Under the pieces are notes generated by a model, which saw only the letters and a program-made list of their open reading frames with translations, was not told the origin of the DNA and did not search any database. Source: Sphingomonas sp. Leaf412 (GTDB lineage Bacteria; Pseudomonadota; Alphaproteobacteria; Sphingomonadales; Sphingomonadaceae). Taken from it: a stretch of 64,000 nucleotides of DNA. This document shows positions 54,142 to 63,152 of this stretch, piece by piece. Positions within the stretch are counted from its first letter, which is position 1. Each line of letters opens with the position of its first letter. The stretch is from the NCBI RefSeq assembly GCF_001425405.1, contig NZ_LMQP01000003.1, positions 643,117-707,116 on the forward strand. The letters are read 5' to 3'. The position numbers were made by a program, and so were the translations under genes.

Positions 54142-54390
54142 GTCGGCGGGGTAGGGGGCTGGGCCGCGGGCGTCGAGGGGCAGGCGAGCGGGCGGCCTTG
54201 TACTGTCGTCATGCCGATCCGGCCTCCCAGGTTAGGCTGACCGGTGACGCCAGTGGACGGCGCATCGCGTCCGACATGACTGTTTGGATAAGCGGCATTC
54301 CGCGCGAGCCCTTGCGGCGGAGACGGATGGTTTGCAGGCAGGACGGTTCTGCGGCATCTGCGCGCCCGACGCTTTTGATCGGGATGGACG

Positions 54391-54927
54391 ATGATGGATC
54401 GGGACGGCAGTGTGGAAGCGGTCGCCTGGCCGGCGACGCTTGCGGGCGCGGCGGTACTGGGATCGCTGGCGATCGCGTGCATGATGCCGTTCGTCGGAAT
54501 CGCGCTGGTCGCGGCGGCGACGATGCGACGCGGGCAGGCGGTGGTGACGGTTATCGGCGCATGGGCGGCGAACCAGTTGCTGGGGTTCGGGCTGCTGGGC
54601 TATCCGCCGGACGGCTACGCCATCGGCTGGGGCATCGCGTTGGGGATCGCAAGCCTTGCCGCGATGCTGGTCGCGGCGCGCGTCATCGGCGACGGCGCGC
54701 TGCGTACCGGGCGGGTCGCCGCCGCATTCGGGATGGCCTTCGCGGTGAATCAGCTGGGGCTGTTCGGGTTCGCATCCGTGGTCGGCGGAACCGATACGTT
54801 CACCGTCGGGATCGTCGCGCGGCTGCTGATGAACGATGCCGCGTGGGCGGGCGGTCTGCTGGCGCTGGGACTTGGCCTCGCGCATATCGCGCCGACGCTG
54901 TTCGGCCGCCGGGCCGCGCGGGCCTGA
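54391..54927 (+). CDS. membrane protein, possibly cobalamin-related by context
   Basis: A 178-residue protein with five to six hydrophobic helices, Gly/Ala-rich, with paired Asn-Gln and Gly motifs in matching helices (AWAANQLLGFGLLGYP and AFAVNQLGLFGFASV), suggesting an internal repeat. It has no recognised domain. Its last codons overlap the start of the gene for a BtuF-like protein (TGATG), so the two are made together and may be functionally linked, for example as a simple B12 or cobalt uptake component. I found no cobalamin-riboswitch pattern in the 249 bases ahead of it; that region shows only a partial repeat at 54208-54242. Confidence 0.65.
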   Translation: MMDRDGSVEAVAWPATLAGAAVLGSLAIACMMPFVGIALVAAATMRRGQAVVTVIGAWAANQLLGFGLLGYPPDGYAIGWGIALGIASLAAMLVAARVIGDGALRTGRVAAAFGMAFAVNQLGLFGFASVVGGTDTFTVGIVARLLMNDAAWAGGLLALGLGLAHIAPTLFGRRAARA

Positions 54928-55838
54928 TGGCGGCGAAGCCCAGGGTCGTATCGCTGCTGCCCAGCGCGACCGAGATCGCGGTTGCCGTGGGATTGGGCGA
55001 CCGCCTGTACGGGCGCTCGCACGAATGCGACTTCCCGCCGTTCGTCGCGCAATTGCCGGTGTGCACGTCGACGAAGCTGGAGAAGGGGCTGACGTCGCGC
55101 CAGATCGACGACCGGGTGCAGGAGATCGTGCGGCAGGGGCTGTCGGTGTACGCGGTCGATGCGCCGCTGCTGCGGTCGTTGCGGCCCGACGTGATCCTGA
55201 CCCAATCGCAATGCGCGGTGTGCGCGGTGACGCCGGCGGACCTGGTCGAGGCGCTGGCGCAATGGCAGGGCAATGCGCCGACGTTGCTGTCGCTGGCGCC
55301 CGATACGCTGGACGACGTGTGGGGCGACTTCCGCCGCGTCGGCGCGGCGACGGGCATGGAAGCGGAGGCGGAGCGCGCGCTGGAAGGCGTGCAGGAACGG
55401 CTGGCGCGCTTCGCCGCCCCGGTCGGCGCGCGCCCACGGGTGGCGTCGATCGAGTGGATCGAGCCGTTGATGGCGGCGGGAAACTGGGTGCCCGAACTGG
55501 TGACGCTGGCGGGCGGCGATCCGCTGTTCACCGCGGTCGGGCAGCATTCGCCGTGGCTGGCATGGGACGACCTGGTCGCGGCGGACCCGGACGTGATCGT
55601 TTTCATGCCGTGCGGCTATCAAATCCCGCAGACGCTGGCGGACCTGTCCCCGGTGGTGAAACGTGACGGGTGGCGCGATCTGTCGGCGGTGCGCGCGGGG
55701 CGCGTGTTCGTGGCGGACGGGCACCATTTCTTCAACCGGCCGGGGCCGCGATTGATCGAATCGGCGGAGATCATCGCCGCGTGTCTGGCGGCCGGGCCGG
55801 GCGTGGACGCGGGTATGGGGTGGATGCGGTTGCGGTGA
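54927..55838 (+). CDS. cobalamin-binding (BtuF-like) protein without signal peptide
   Basis: A 303-residue protein of the type III solute-binding family. It begins RVVSLLPSATEIAVAVGLGDRLYGRSHECDFPP, with the conserved LPSATE and RSHECD-x-P blocks of the cobalamin-binding group, then DVILTQSQCAVCAVT and GHHFFNRPGPRLIESAEI. The BtuF subfamily binds vitamin B12 for an ABC importer, but no signal peptide or lipobox is present at either ATG, so it is probably cytoplasmic as encoded. It is coupled to the membrane protein upstream. No btuB, btuC or btuD is nearby. Confidence 0.85.
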   Translation: MAAKPRVVSLLPSATEIAVAVGLGDRLYGRSHECDFPPFVAQLPVCTSTKLEKGLTSRQIDDRVQEIVRQGLSVYAVDAPLLRSLRPDVILTQSQCAVCAVTPADLVEALAQWQGNAPTLLSLAPDTLDDVWGDFRRVGAATGMEAEAERALEGVQERLARFAAPVGARPRVASIEWIEPLMAAGNWVPELVTLAGGDPLFTAVGQHSPWLAWDDLVAADPDVIVFMPCGYQIPQTLADLSPVVKRDGWRDLSAVRAGRVFVADGHHFFNRPGPRLIESAEIIAACLAAGPGVDAGMGWMRLR

Positions 55839-55840
55839 CC

Positions 55841-55867
55841 GTCATGCCGGACCCGATCCGGGGTGAC
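55841..55867. terminator. palindromic hairpin between btuF-like gene and moaC
   Basis: GTCA...CCGGA and TCCGG...TGAC arms around a short loop, filling the 36-base gap between two convergent stop codons. It resembles a GTCAT-CCGGAC...GATCCGG-TGAC repeat type that is common in alphaproteobacteria, and can act as a terminator in both directions. A partial relative is at 54208. Confidence 0.55.
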
Positions 55868-55874
55868 GGAACGT

Positions 55875-56339
55875 TCACGCTCGCCAGTCGCCGGACGCCC
55901 CGCCGCTCTTGGCCAGCAGGCGGACACCCTCGATCGTCATGCCTTTGTCGATCGCCTTCGCCATGTCGTAGATCGTCAGCAGCGCGACCGACACCGCGGT
56001 CATCGCCTCCACCTCCACGCCTGTCTTCCCGTCCGTCGCCGCGAGCGCGGTGGCGGTGACGGCGGCCTCCCCGACGGTCAGGTCGAGTGTGACCTTCGTC
56101 AGCGGCAGCGGGTGGCACAGGGGAATGAGGTCGCTGGTCCGCTTCGCCGCCATGATGCCCGCGACACGCGCGACGGCCAGAACGTCGCCCTTCTTCGCGC
56201 TACCGTCGCGGATCGCGGCGGCGGCGGCGGCGGACATCGTGATGCGGCCGGTGGCGGTGGCTTCGCGTCGGGTCGGCTGCTTGGCGCCGACGTCGACCAT
56301 GCGGGCGGCGCCGGCGGCGTCGATGTGGGTGAGGGACAT
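55875..56339 (-). CDS. moaC: cyclic pyranopterin monophosphate synthase
   Basis: A 154-residue MoaC, which with MoaA converts GTP to cyclic pyranopterin monophosphate, the first stage of molybdenum cofactor synthesis. The family start [25 protein letters not shown], the [13 protein letters not shown] active-site segment and [23 protein letters not shown] are intact. It lies 71 bases downstream of trpC on the same strand. The ATG at 56339 is chosen by family length, with GAG-rich sequence upstream being weak. Confidence 0.96.
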   Translation of the reverse strand: MSLTHIDAAGAARMVDVGAKQPTRREATATGRITMSAAAAAAIRDGSAKKGDVLAVARVAGIMAAKRTSDLIPLCHPLPLTKVTLDLTVGEAAVTATALAATDGKTGVEVEAMTAVSVALLTIYDMAKAIDKGMTIEGVRLLAKSGGASGDWRA

Positions 56340-56410
56340 GCCGCCACCGTGGCGGGTGGGGGCGCGTTGGTCCAGCCTGACCTTCGCCCCCGCCTTCGCA
56401 GCGGCGATAG

Positions 56411-57190
56411 TCAGGACACCAAGGCGCGCGTCGCCGCCTCCACGTCGGGCTGCCGCATCAGTGCCTCGCCGATCAGGAAGCAGCGGATGTCGTGCCTCGC
56501 CATCGCGTCCAGGTCCGCGCGCGTGGTCAGGCCGCTTTCGGCGACAAAGGTGCACTCCTCCGGCGCGTTGCCGACGAGTTCGTAGGTGCGCTGGAAATGC
56601 ACCTCGAACGTCCGCAGGTCGCGGTTGTTGACGCCGATCAGGCGTGACTTCAACCGCGCCGCGCGATCCATCTCGGCGGCATCGTGGACCTCGACCAGCA
56701 CGTCCATGCCGTGGTCGAGCGCCGCGGCCTCGCATTCCGCGGCCTGATCGTCGGACAATGCGGCCATGATGAGGAGGATGGCGTCGGCGCCCAGCGCGCG
56801 CGCCTCGACCGCCTGCCACGGGTCGATCGTGAAGTCCTTGCGGATGACGGGCAGGGAGCAGGCGGCGCGCGCTGCGACCAGATAATCGTCGCTGCCCTGG
56901 AAATACTGCTCGTCCGTCAGGATCGACAGGCAGGTTGCCCCGCCCGCTTCGTAGGCGCGGGCGTGGGCGGGGGGATCGAAGTCGGGGCGGATCAGGCCCT
57001 TCGACGGACTGGCCTTCTTTATCTCGGCGATCAGCGCGTGACGCCCCGACGCGGCGGTGGCGTCCAGCGCCGCCTTGAACCCGCGCGGCGCGGATTGCCG
57101 CGCGATGCGCCCGGCAAGGTCGGGCTTCGCGGCCTTCCGGGCGGCGACCTCCTCGCGCTTGGTGGCCAGGATCGTGTCGAGGATGGTCAT
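56411..57190 (-). CDS. trpC: indole-3-glycerol-phosphate synthase
   Basis: A 259-residue TIM-barrel enzyme closing the indole ring in tryptophan synthesis. [22 protein letters not shown] carries the catalytic Glu and Lys, [12 protein letters not shown] the second Lys, [14 protein letters not shown] the Asn and FVAESGL the late Glu. It is monofunctional (not fused to TrpF). The ATG overlaps the trpD stop (57187-57190). Confidence 0.97.
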   Translation of the reverse strand: MTILDTILATKREEVAARKAAKPDLAGRIARQSAPRGFKAALDATAASGRHALIAEIKKASPSKGLIRPDFDPPAHARAYEAGGATCLSILTDEQYFQGSDDYLVAARAACSLPVIRKDFTIDPWQAVEARALGADAILLIMAALSDDQAAECEAAALDHGMDVLVEVHDAAEMDRAARLKSRLIGVNNRDLRTFEVHFQRTYELVGNAPEECTFVAESGLTTRADLDAMARHDIRCFLIGEALMRQPDVEAATRALVS

Positions 57191-58167
57191 CGGTAGGCGA
57201 TCCAGCGGTCGAGCAGGTCGTTGGCGGCGCCGTCGTCGATCGCTCGCGCGGCGCGGGCGGCACCGGCGATCAGGTCCGGTTCGCCCGCCAGCACCAGCGC
57301 GGCGGCGGCGTTGAGGAGGACGGCATCGCGGTACGCGCCGCGCTCGCCCGTCAGCAGGCGGCACAGCGCGGCGGCGTTATAGGCCGGATCCCCGCCGCGG
57401 ATCGCGAGCGTCGGATGCCGCGCGAGGCCCGCGTCCTCGGGCGCGATGCGTGTCGGCAGCGCGGCGGCGCCGATCGATTCGACCAGGGTCGGCCCCGCGC
57501 CCGAAATCTCGTCCAGCCCTTCCTCGCCCGCGACGACGAACGCCGCCTGCGTTCCCAGCTGCGACAAGGCGTCGGCATAGACCGGCGCATAATCGGGCCG
57601 CGCGATCCCGATCAGCTGGCGCGTGACGCCGGCGGGATTGGCGAGCGGGCCCATGAGGTTGAAGATCGTCCGCCGCCCGATGCGACGGCGGATCGGCGTG
57701 ATCCGCTTCATCACCGGATGGTGGTTGGCCGCGAACAGGAAACAGATGCCGAGGTCGTTCAGCGTCGCCTCCGCATTCCGTCCGACGCGATCCATGTCGA
57801 GGCCCAGCGCCTCCAGCGTGTCCGCCGCGCCCGCCTTCGAACTGGCGGCGCGGTTCCCGTGCTTCGCGACCGGCACGCCCGCCGCGGCGACGACCAGGCT
57901 GACCGCGGTGGAGACGTTCAGCGTATGCTGACCGTCGCCGCCCGTACCGCAGACGTCGATCGCCTGCGCGGGCGCGATGATGGGAAGCAACCGGGCACGC
58001 AGGCCGCGCGCCGCCTCCGCGATCTCCACTGCCGTCTCGCCGCGTTCGGACAGCGCGATCAGGAAGTCGGCCACCGCTTCCTCGCTGGTCTTCGCATCCA
58101 GCAGGTCGGCGAACGCCTGCGCCGCGGTGTCGCGGTCGAGCGGGCGGGACGGATCGGGAAGCGTCAC
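57187..58167 (-). CDS. trpD: anthranilate phosphoribosyltransferase
   Basis: A 326-residue enzyme attaching phosphoribosyl from PRPP to anthranilate. The glycine-rich PRPP loop [18 protein letters not shown], the [21 protein letters not shown] block and the [12 protein letters not shown] block are conserved. The start is GTG at 58167, inside the trpG stop (GTGA), giving tight coupling trpG-trpD-trpC. Confidence 0.97.
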   Translation of the reverse strand: MTLPDPSRPLDRDTAAQAFADLLDAKTSEEAVADFLIALSERGETAVEIAEAARGLRARLLPIIAPAQAIDVCGTGGDGQHTLNVSTAVSLVVAAAGVPVAKHGNRAASSKAGAADTLEALGLDMDRVGRNAEATLNDLGICFLFAANHHPVMKRITPIRRRIGRRTIFNLMGPLANPAGVTRQLIGIARPDYAPVYADALSQLGTQAAFVVAGEEGLDEISGAGPTLVESIGAAALPTRIAPEDAGLARHPTLAIRGGDPAYNAAALCRLLTGERGAYRDAVLLNAAAALVLAGEPDLIAGAARAARAIDDGAANDLLDRWIAYR

Positions 58168-58736
58168 CGCCCGATCCCGGCGATGGTCAGGAAACTGGCC
58201 AGCATGTCGTGCCCGTGCTGCGTCGCGATGCTTTCGGGATGGAATTGCACGCCGTGGATCGGCAGGTCGCGGTGGCGTAGGCCCATGACGCTGCCGTCCG
58301 GCGCGGTGGCGTTTACCGCCAGCGCATCGGGAATATCGGTTACGACCAGCGAATGGTAGCGCGTGCCCGTGAACGGCGTGGGCAGGCCCGCGAACACGCC
58401 GGTTCCGTCGTGCGCGATCGGGCTGGTCTTTCCGTGCATCAGGCCGCCGCGGACCACCTTTCCGCCGAAATGCTGCCCGATCGACTGATGACCCAGGCAC
58501 ACGCCCAGCAGCGGCCGGCGCGCGTCCGCGCACGCGGCGACGAGGTCCAGGCTGATCCCCGCATCGTCGGGGGTGCACGGGCCGGGGGAGATCAGGAAGG
58601 CGTCCGCCCCCGTCGCCAGCGCGTCGCCCGCGCTCAGCGCGTCGTTGCGCTCGACGCGCACCTCCACGCCCAGTTCCATCAGGTAATGGACCAGGTTCCA
58701 GGTGAAGCTGTCGTAATTGTCGACGACGAAGATCAT
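58164..58736 (-). CDS. trpG: anthranilate synthase glutamine amidotransferase subunit
   Basis: A 190-residue class I amidotransferase supplying ammonia to TrpE. Nucleophile C80 ([10 protein letters not shown]), the His-Glu pair in GVQFHPESI and the N-terminal [16 protein letters not shown] are present. It starts a three-gene unit (trpGDC) with its own upstream region of 120 bases, because a gene on the opposite strand separates it from trpE. A distinct promoter within 58737-58856 is therefore needed. Confidence 0.97.
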   Translation of the reverse strand: MIFVVDNYDSFTWNLVHYLMELGVEVRVERNDALSAGDALATGADAFLISPGPCTPDDAGISLDLVAACADARRPLLGVCLGHQSIGQHFGGKVVRGGLMHGKTSPIAHDGTGVFAGLPTPFTGTRYHSLVVTDIPDALAVNATAPDGSVMGLRHRDLPIHGVQFHPESIATQHGHDMLASFLTIAGIGR

Positions 58737-58856
58737 CGCGGCGCCATAGCGGCTGCATCGGGAGCCGCAAACTATTGCGGCGATGCAACGGTGGGGAAAC
58801 GTCGCGGCGGAGAAAAGCGGGCGGGACCGCGTTGTCTGCCCACAAGGAGTTGCCCC

Positions 58857-59300
58857 ATGCGCCGTCGTCCCTTTCGCCTCGCCGCCTTTCTCGCCGGGGC
58901 GGTCGTCGCGCTCCCGGCCCTGTCCTCCGCACAGACACCGCAGCGCATCCGCAACGTCCAGCTGACCGGCGAGCAGCAATGCCCGAAGGCGGCGGCGGAC
59001 GAGATCGTGGTGTGCAGCCGCATCAGCCCGAACGAGCAATATCGCATCCCGAAGGAGATGCGGAACACCGCCGAACCCGCCGCGCAGAATCAGGCATGGG
59101 CGAACCGTACCGTCACGGCCGAGCAGGTGTCGCGCGCGGCGGCGGGATTGCCCAACACCTGCTCGGCGGTCGGCACCGGCGGCCAGACCGGGTGCGCGCA
59201 GGCCTATGCGCGCGCCTGGGCGGCGGAGCGGCGCGCGGCGGAAAGGAACGATTCGCTGATCCCCGGCGGCGGGTCGGCGGCGGCGTCGTCGGGCGATTGA
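58857..59300 (+). CDS. small exported protein of unknown function between trpE and trpG
   Basis: A 147-residue protein with a twin-basic signal peptide ([25 protein letters not shown], cut likely after SSA). Four cysteines follow ([12 protein letters not shown] near 42-53, and later NTCSAV and [11 protein letters not shown]), probably making two disulphides in the periplasm. Its [24 protein letters not shown] segment is of a kind seen in short sphingomonad exported proteins without known function. A good SD (AAGGAG) lies before the ATG. It is transcribed against both flanking trp genes. Confidence 0.78.
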   Translation: MRRRPFRLAAFLAGAVVALPALSSAQTPQRIRNVQLTGEQQCPKAAADEIVVCSRISPNEQYRIPKEMRNTAEPAAQNQAWANRTVTAEQVSRAAAGLPNTCSAVGTGGQTGCAQAYARAWAAERRAAERNDSLIPGGGSAAASSGD

Positions 59301-59365
59301 CGGCGACGCGCTTCCGCGACGGCGGCGGCCCGGATCGGGTGCGTGCCGTCGCGGGGACCTGACCG

Positions 59366-60859
59366 CTACTGACCGAACCCCGGCTCGCTCGCCCGCGCGA
59401 TCGCCTCGCGCGCCGCGGCGAACAGGGCGCCCGACTTCGCCTCGCACTCGCGCTGTTCCGACGCCGGGTCCGAATCCGCCACGATCCCCGCGCCCGCCTG
59501 CACGTGGATACGGCCGTCCTTCACCACCGCGGTGCGCAGGACGATGCACGAATCCATGCTGCCGTCGGGCGAGAAATAGCCGACCCCGCCGGCATAGGCA
59601 CCGCGCCGTTCGGGCTCCAGCTCGGCAATGATCTGGCACGCGCGCACCTTCGGCGCGCCGGATACGGTGCCCGCGGGAAAGCCCGCCAGCAGCGCGTCGA
59701 TCGCGTCGTGCGCGGGATCGAGCGCGCCGACGACGTTCGATACGATGTGCATGACGTGGCTGTAGAATTCCACGCCGTAGCTGTCGGTCACGGTCACGCT
59801 GCCCGGCGTGGCCACGCGGCCGACGTCGTTGCGGCCCAGGTCCAGCAGCATCAGATGCTCGGCGCGTTCCTTCGGGTCGGCGAGCAGACTTTCGCGATTG
59901 ACGGCATCCTCGGTCGCGGTCTTCCCGCGCGGCCGCGTGCCCGCGATCGGGCGGATCGTCACTTCCCCGTCGCGCGCGCGGACCAGGATCTCGGGGCTCG
60001 AACCGGTCAGCGCGAAGCCGGGCAGGTCGAGGTGATACAGGAAGGGCGACGGATTGATCCGCCGCAGCGCGCGATACAGTTCGAAGGCGGGCAGCGGGAA
60101 GGGCGCGGTGAAACGCTGCGCCAGCACGACCTGGAAGATGTCGCCCGCGACGATGTACTCCTTCGCGCGCGCCACCATCGCGGCATAGTCGCCGGGCGGC
60201 ATCGTCGCATGCGGCGCGATGTCCGCCGCGTCGGCGAGCACGCGCGGGGGCAGCGGGTCGTGGGCGAGGCGCGATTCGACCGCGTCGAGCCGCGCCTCCG
60301 CCTCCGCGACGATCGCGTCGGGCGTGCGGTCGGCGTCGGGCCAGACCGGCGCGACGAGGAACAGCGCGTCGGCGAGGCGATCGAACACGAGGATCACGGT
60401 CGGCCGCACGATCATCATGCCCGGCAGGCCAAGCGGATCCGCCGCGGGTTGCGGCAGGTCCTCGACCAGCCCGATCGTTTCGTACCCGAAATAGCCGACC
60501 AGGCAGGCGAGTGCGCGCGGCAGTTCGGGTGCGACGTCCATCCGGCATGACGCGACCAGGTCGCGCAGCGCCTCCAGCGCAGGCTTTTCGTGCGGGACGA
60601 ATGCGTCGCGGTCGGTCAGCCAGCGGGCGTTGACCTCCGCCGCATGGCCGTGCGCGCGCAGGACCAGGTCGGGCGCGAGCCCGATCAGGCTATGCCGCCC
60701 GCGCACCGCACCGCCCTCGACCGATTCCAGCAGGAAATCGCCGCGCCCCGGCTCGATCAGCTTCAGCGCGACCGCGACCGGCGTTTCGGTATCCGCGATA
60801 CGGCGGCGCCAGACGAGCGCGGGACGCCCGGCGGCCAGTTCGGTGGCGGAGGTTATCAT
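59366..60859 (-). CDS. trpE: anthranilate synthase component I
   Basis: A 497-residue enzyme turning chorismate into anthranilate. The feedback tryptophan-binding LLES element is at about 42-45. The chorismate-binding half carries [66 protein letters not shown] and [18 protein letters not shown]. It is about 145 bases downstream of ppiD on the same strand; a hairpin at 60980-60997 lies in between. No tryptophan-codon leader peptide is seen. Confidence 0.97.
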   Translation of the reverse strand: MITSATELAAGRPALVWRRRIADTETPVAVALKLIEPGRGDFLLESVEGGAVRGRHSLIGLAPDLVLRAHGHAAEVNARWLTDRDAFVPHEKPALEALRDLVASCRMDVAPELPRALACLVGYFGYETIGLVEDLPQPAADPLGLPGMMIVRPTVILVFDRLADALFLVAPVWPDADRTPDAIVAEAEARLDAVESRLAHDPLPPRVLADAADIAPHATMPPGDYAAMVARAKEYIVAGDIFQVVLAQRFTAPFPLPAFELYRALRRINPSPFLYHLDLPGFALTGSSPEILVRARDGEVTIRPIAGTRPRGKTATEDAVNRESLLADPKERAEHLMLLDLGRNDVGRVATPGSVTVTDSYGVEFYSHVMHIVSNVVGALDPAHDAIDALLAGFPAGTVSGAPKVRACQIIAELEPERRGAYAGGVGYFSPDGSMDSCIVLRTAVVKDGRIHVQAGAGIVADSDPASEQRECEAKSGALFAAAREAIARASEPGFGQ

Positions 60860-60979
60860 CGCGGCGAAGCGGAAAGGGTTGCGAGTGGGAGAGTCACGGG
60901 CCGAATTTTCGGTAAGACGCCCGCCCCACTCCCCTGAAGGGGAAAGGGAGAATGGCAGTTCGATTGCGTTGCAACTGGG

Positions 60980-60997
60980 CCCCGGCCTTCGCCGGGG
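60980..60997. terminator. hairpin between ppiD and trpE
   Basis: A seven-base perfect stem (CCCCGGC/GCCGGGG) with a CTTC loop, a short relative of the palindrome at 8966. No U-run follows, so it may only attenuate transcription into trpE. The rest of the 144-base gap shows nothing else. Confidence 0.4.
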
Positions 60998-61003
60998 AAC
61001 AGG

Positions 61004-62941
61004 TCACTGCTCGCCGGCACCCAGCAGGTCCTTCTTCAGCTTGTCGACATTGCCCGTGTTGCGCTTGACCCCCACCGACGCGGCGACCGCGCGGGCGAAT
61101 TGCTGGACATATTCCTGCCCGATCGAGCGGCCCAGGTCGGCGCGGGTCGCCTGGACGATGCCGGGCACGCGGCGCGCATCGCCGGGGACGACCTGTTCCA
61201 GCCGCATCACGATCCAGCCGTCGCCGGTCGGCGAGGCGATCGTGCGCGCATTGCCCTGCTTCATCGAGAACATCAGCGCGAGCAGCGGGTTGACCTGCGG
61301 CCCGGCCTGAAGCTGCGAGCGGCTGGCGGCGAGCGGTCGCGGCGCGGGGCCGCGGACGTTCGCCTGACGCAAGGCGTCGGCCAGCGACGTGCCCTTGTTC
61401 ACCAGCGCGACGACGCGGTTCGCGGCATCGCGCGCCGCACGGTTGCGTCGGTCGGCGATGAGGTCGGCGGCGACGCGGTCGCGGACCTGCGCCAGCGGTC
61501 GCGGCGCGGCACGGACGATCCGGTCCAGCCCGACCACCGCGAACCCGCCGTCCTCGCCGATCGGGACCGTCGTGGGCGTGTCCCCTTCCTCCGCCGCGAA
61601 GCCCGCCGCCGCGATCGCGGTCAGCGTCGCGTCCGGCTTGGCCGCGGGTCGGTCGGGGTCGGCGGCGTTCGACAGCAGCGGAGCGGTGACCTGCGCGGTC
61701 AGTTTCTGGTCCGCGACCACTTCGGCCAGGTTGGAATTGTCCGCCAGCGCATCCTCCACCGCGTCGCGCGTCTTCTGGAGCGCGGCGGCGGATTTCTGCG
61801 TGGTCAGCTTCGTCACCAGTTCGGCGCGGACCTGGTCCAGCGTCCTGCCCGGAACCTGCGCGACCGCGTCGACGCGCGCGACGACGAAGCCGATCTGGCC
61901 GCGGACGGGGCCCAGGATCGCCTCGGGCGCGGCGGCGAAGGCGGCATCCGCCACCGCGGCGCCCGCCTGTTGCGTCAGCGACGCCTTGTCCGCGCGTTCG
62001 ATCGTGCGCGGCTCCAGCCCCGCGGTCCGTGCCGCGGCGGTCAGCGTCGTCCCGCCCTTCACCGTCGCGGCCAGCGTGGCGGCCGCCTTCTGGTCCAGGA
62101 CGGTCACCAGCGTGACGGTCCGCGTCTCGCGCGGGGCGTAGGCGGCGCGATCGGCGGCATAAGCCGCCTGGATCTCCGCGTCCGTCGGCGCCTGCCCCGC
62201 CGCGCCGGCGGGCGTGACGACGGCGTAGCGCATCACGCGCCGCTCGGGCACGGTGTAGCGCGCGACGTTGCGCTGGTAGAATTGCGCCAGTTCCGCATCC
62301 GTCGGCGCGGCGCCGACGGGGATCGTGGCGTAGGGCACCAGCGCGACCTGTCCCGCGCGCCGTTCCAGCAGCAGGGAGGCGTAGGGAAGCGCCAGCGACT
62401 GCGGCACCTGGCTGGCGCCGACGGTGGGGACGATCAGGAACTGGGTCATGATCTCGCGCCCGATGTCGCGCTGGACCTGTGCGTCGGTCATCCCCTGCTG
62501 CCCGATGGCGCGTTCGTATTGCGCCTGGTCGAACTGGCCGGTGGGACCGCGGAAGGCGGGGATGTTGCGCAACTCGCTGCCCACCAGCGCGCGGCTGACG
62601 CGCAGGCCCTGGTCCTCGCCGAAGGATTCGAGCGCCGCGCCGGTGACCATGCGCTCCAGCAGCGATTCGACCCCGCCCGCATTGACCAGCTGCGCCATGT
62701 CCGCCTCGGGCTGCTGCTGCCGGGCGAAGCGCAATTCGTCCTGCGCGCGCTTGCGCAGGTCCGCGCTGCCGATCGAGCGGCCGTCGACGACCGCGACCGC
62801 ATCGCCGCCCAGCGCGCCGCCGCTGCCCGCGATGCCGGTGATGTCCCCGGCCGCGAAGGCGAGTGCGATCACGCCCAGGATGCCGAAGGTGATGACATAG
62901 CCCACCTTCGAATTGATGAGGCGGCGGACGAAGCTGAGCAT
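61004..62941 (-). CDS. ppiD: peptidyl-prolyl isomerase / periplasmic chaperone, PpiD-like (SurA-type N-domain)
   Basis: A 645-residue inner-membrane-anchored folding factor. The N-terminus MLSFVRRLINSKVGYVITFGILGVIALAFAAGDITG contains the single transmembrane helix. A SurA_N-type helical region follows (about 45-190), and a parvulin-like domain pair lies around 230-480. The parvulin signature is weak, as in other alphaproteobacterial members, so isomerase activity is uncertain while the chaperone role is likely. The typical neighbours tpiA (divergent) and trpE are both present. The ATG at 62941 is the only sensible start. Confidence 0.9.
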   Translation of the reverse strand: MLSFVRRLINSKVGYVITFGILGVIALAFAAGDITGIAGSGGALGGDAVAVVDGRSIGSADLRKRAQDELRFARQQQPEADMAQLVNAGGVESLLERMVTGAALESFGEDQGLRVSRALVGSELRNIPAFRGPTGQFDQAQYERAIGQQGMTDAQVQRDIGREIMTQFLIVPTVGASQVPQSLALPYASLLLERRAGQVALVPYATIPVGAAPTDAELAQFYQRNVARYTVPERRVMRYAVVTPAGAAGQAPTDAEIQAAYAADRAAYAPRETRTVTLVTVLDQKAAATLAATVKGGTTLTAAARTAGLEPRTIERADKASLTQQAGAAVADAAFAAAPEAILGPVRGQIGFVVARVDAVAQVPGRTLDQVRAELVTKLTTQKSAAALQKTRDAVEDALADNSNLAEVVADQKLTAQVTAPLLSNAADPDRPAAKPDATLTAIAAAGFAAEEGDTPTTVPIGEDGGFAVVGLDRIVRAAPRPLAQVRDRVAADLIADRRNRAARDAANRVVALVNKGTSLADALRQANVRGPAPRPLAASRSQLQAGPQVNPLLALMFSMKQGNARTIASPTGDGWIVMRLEQVVPGDARRVPGIVQATRADLGRSIGQEYVQQFARAVAASVGVKRNTGNVDKLKKDLLGAGEQ

Positions 62942-63043
62942 GGGGGCGTGGGACCGGATTTATGAGGTGGACGACGCTTTAGGGGGCGGGGGCGGTGGCA
63001 TCAAGCGCGGTCGCTTGTTACAGCCGTGACGATCCTGCCCCCT

Positions 63044-63119
63044 CCGTTCGGGCTGAGCGACGTCGAAGCCCATGCGCGACCGTGGACGCATGCCCTTCGA
63101 CGTCGCTCAGGGCGAACGG
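63044..63119. repeat. REP-like inverted repeat, copy 3
   Basis: Same unit as the copies at 20452 and 22184. The left arm holds GGGCTGAGCGACGTCGAAG, the right arm CTTCGACGTCGCTCAGGGCG, with compensating A-to-C and T-to-G changes in the two arms that preserve pairing, and CCGTTCG/CGAACGG ends. It lies in the 211-base divergent region between ppiD and tpiA; the remaining bases show no further element. Confidence 0.88.
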
Positions 63120-63152
63120 ATGTGGGGCATTGGTCAGGCGAGAGGGGATGGC

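Noticed and set aside
54142..54390. Cobalamin riboswitch ahead of the putative B12 genes
   Set aside because: I looked for the conserved GCCACTG, B12-box and GGTG elements on both strands and did not find a coherent set.
60860..61003. trp attenuator with Trp-rich leader peptide before trpE
   Set aside because: No short ORF with Trp codons and no alternative hairpin pair; only a simple GC hairpin is present.
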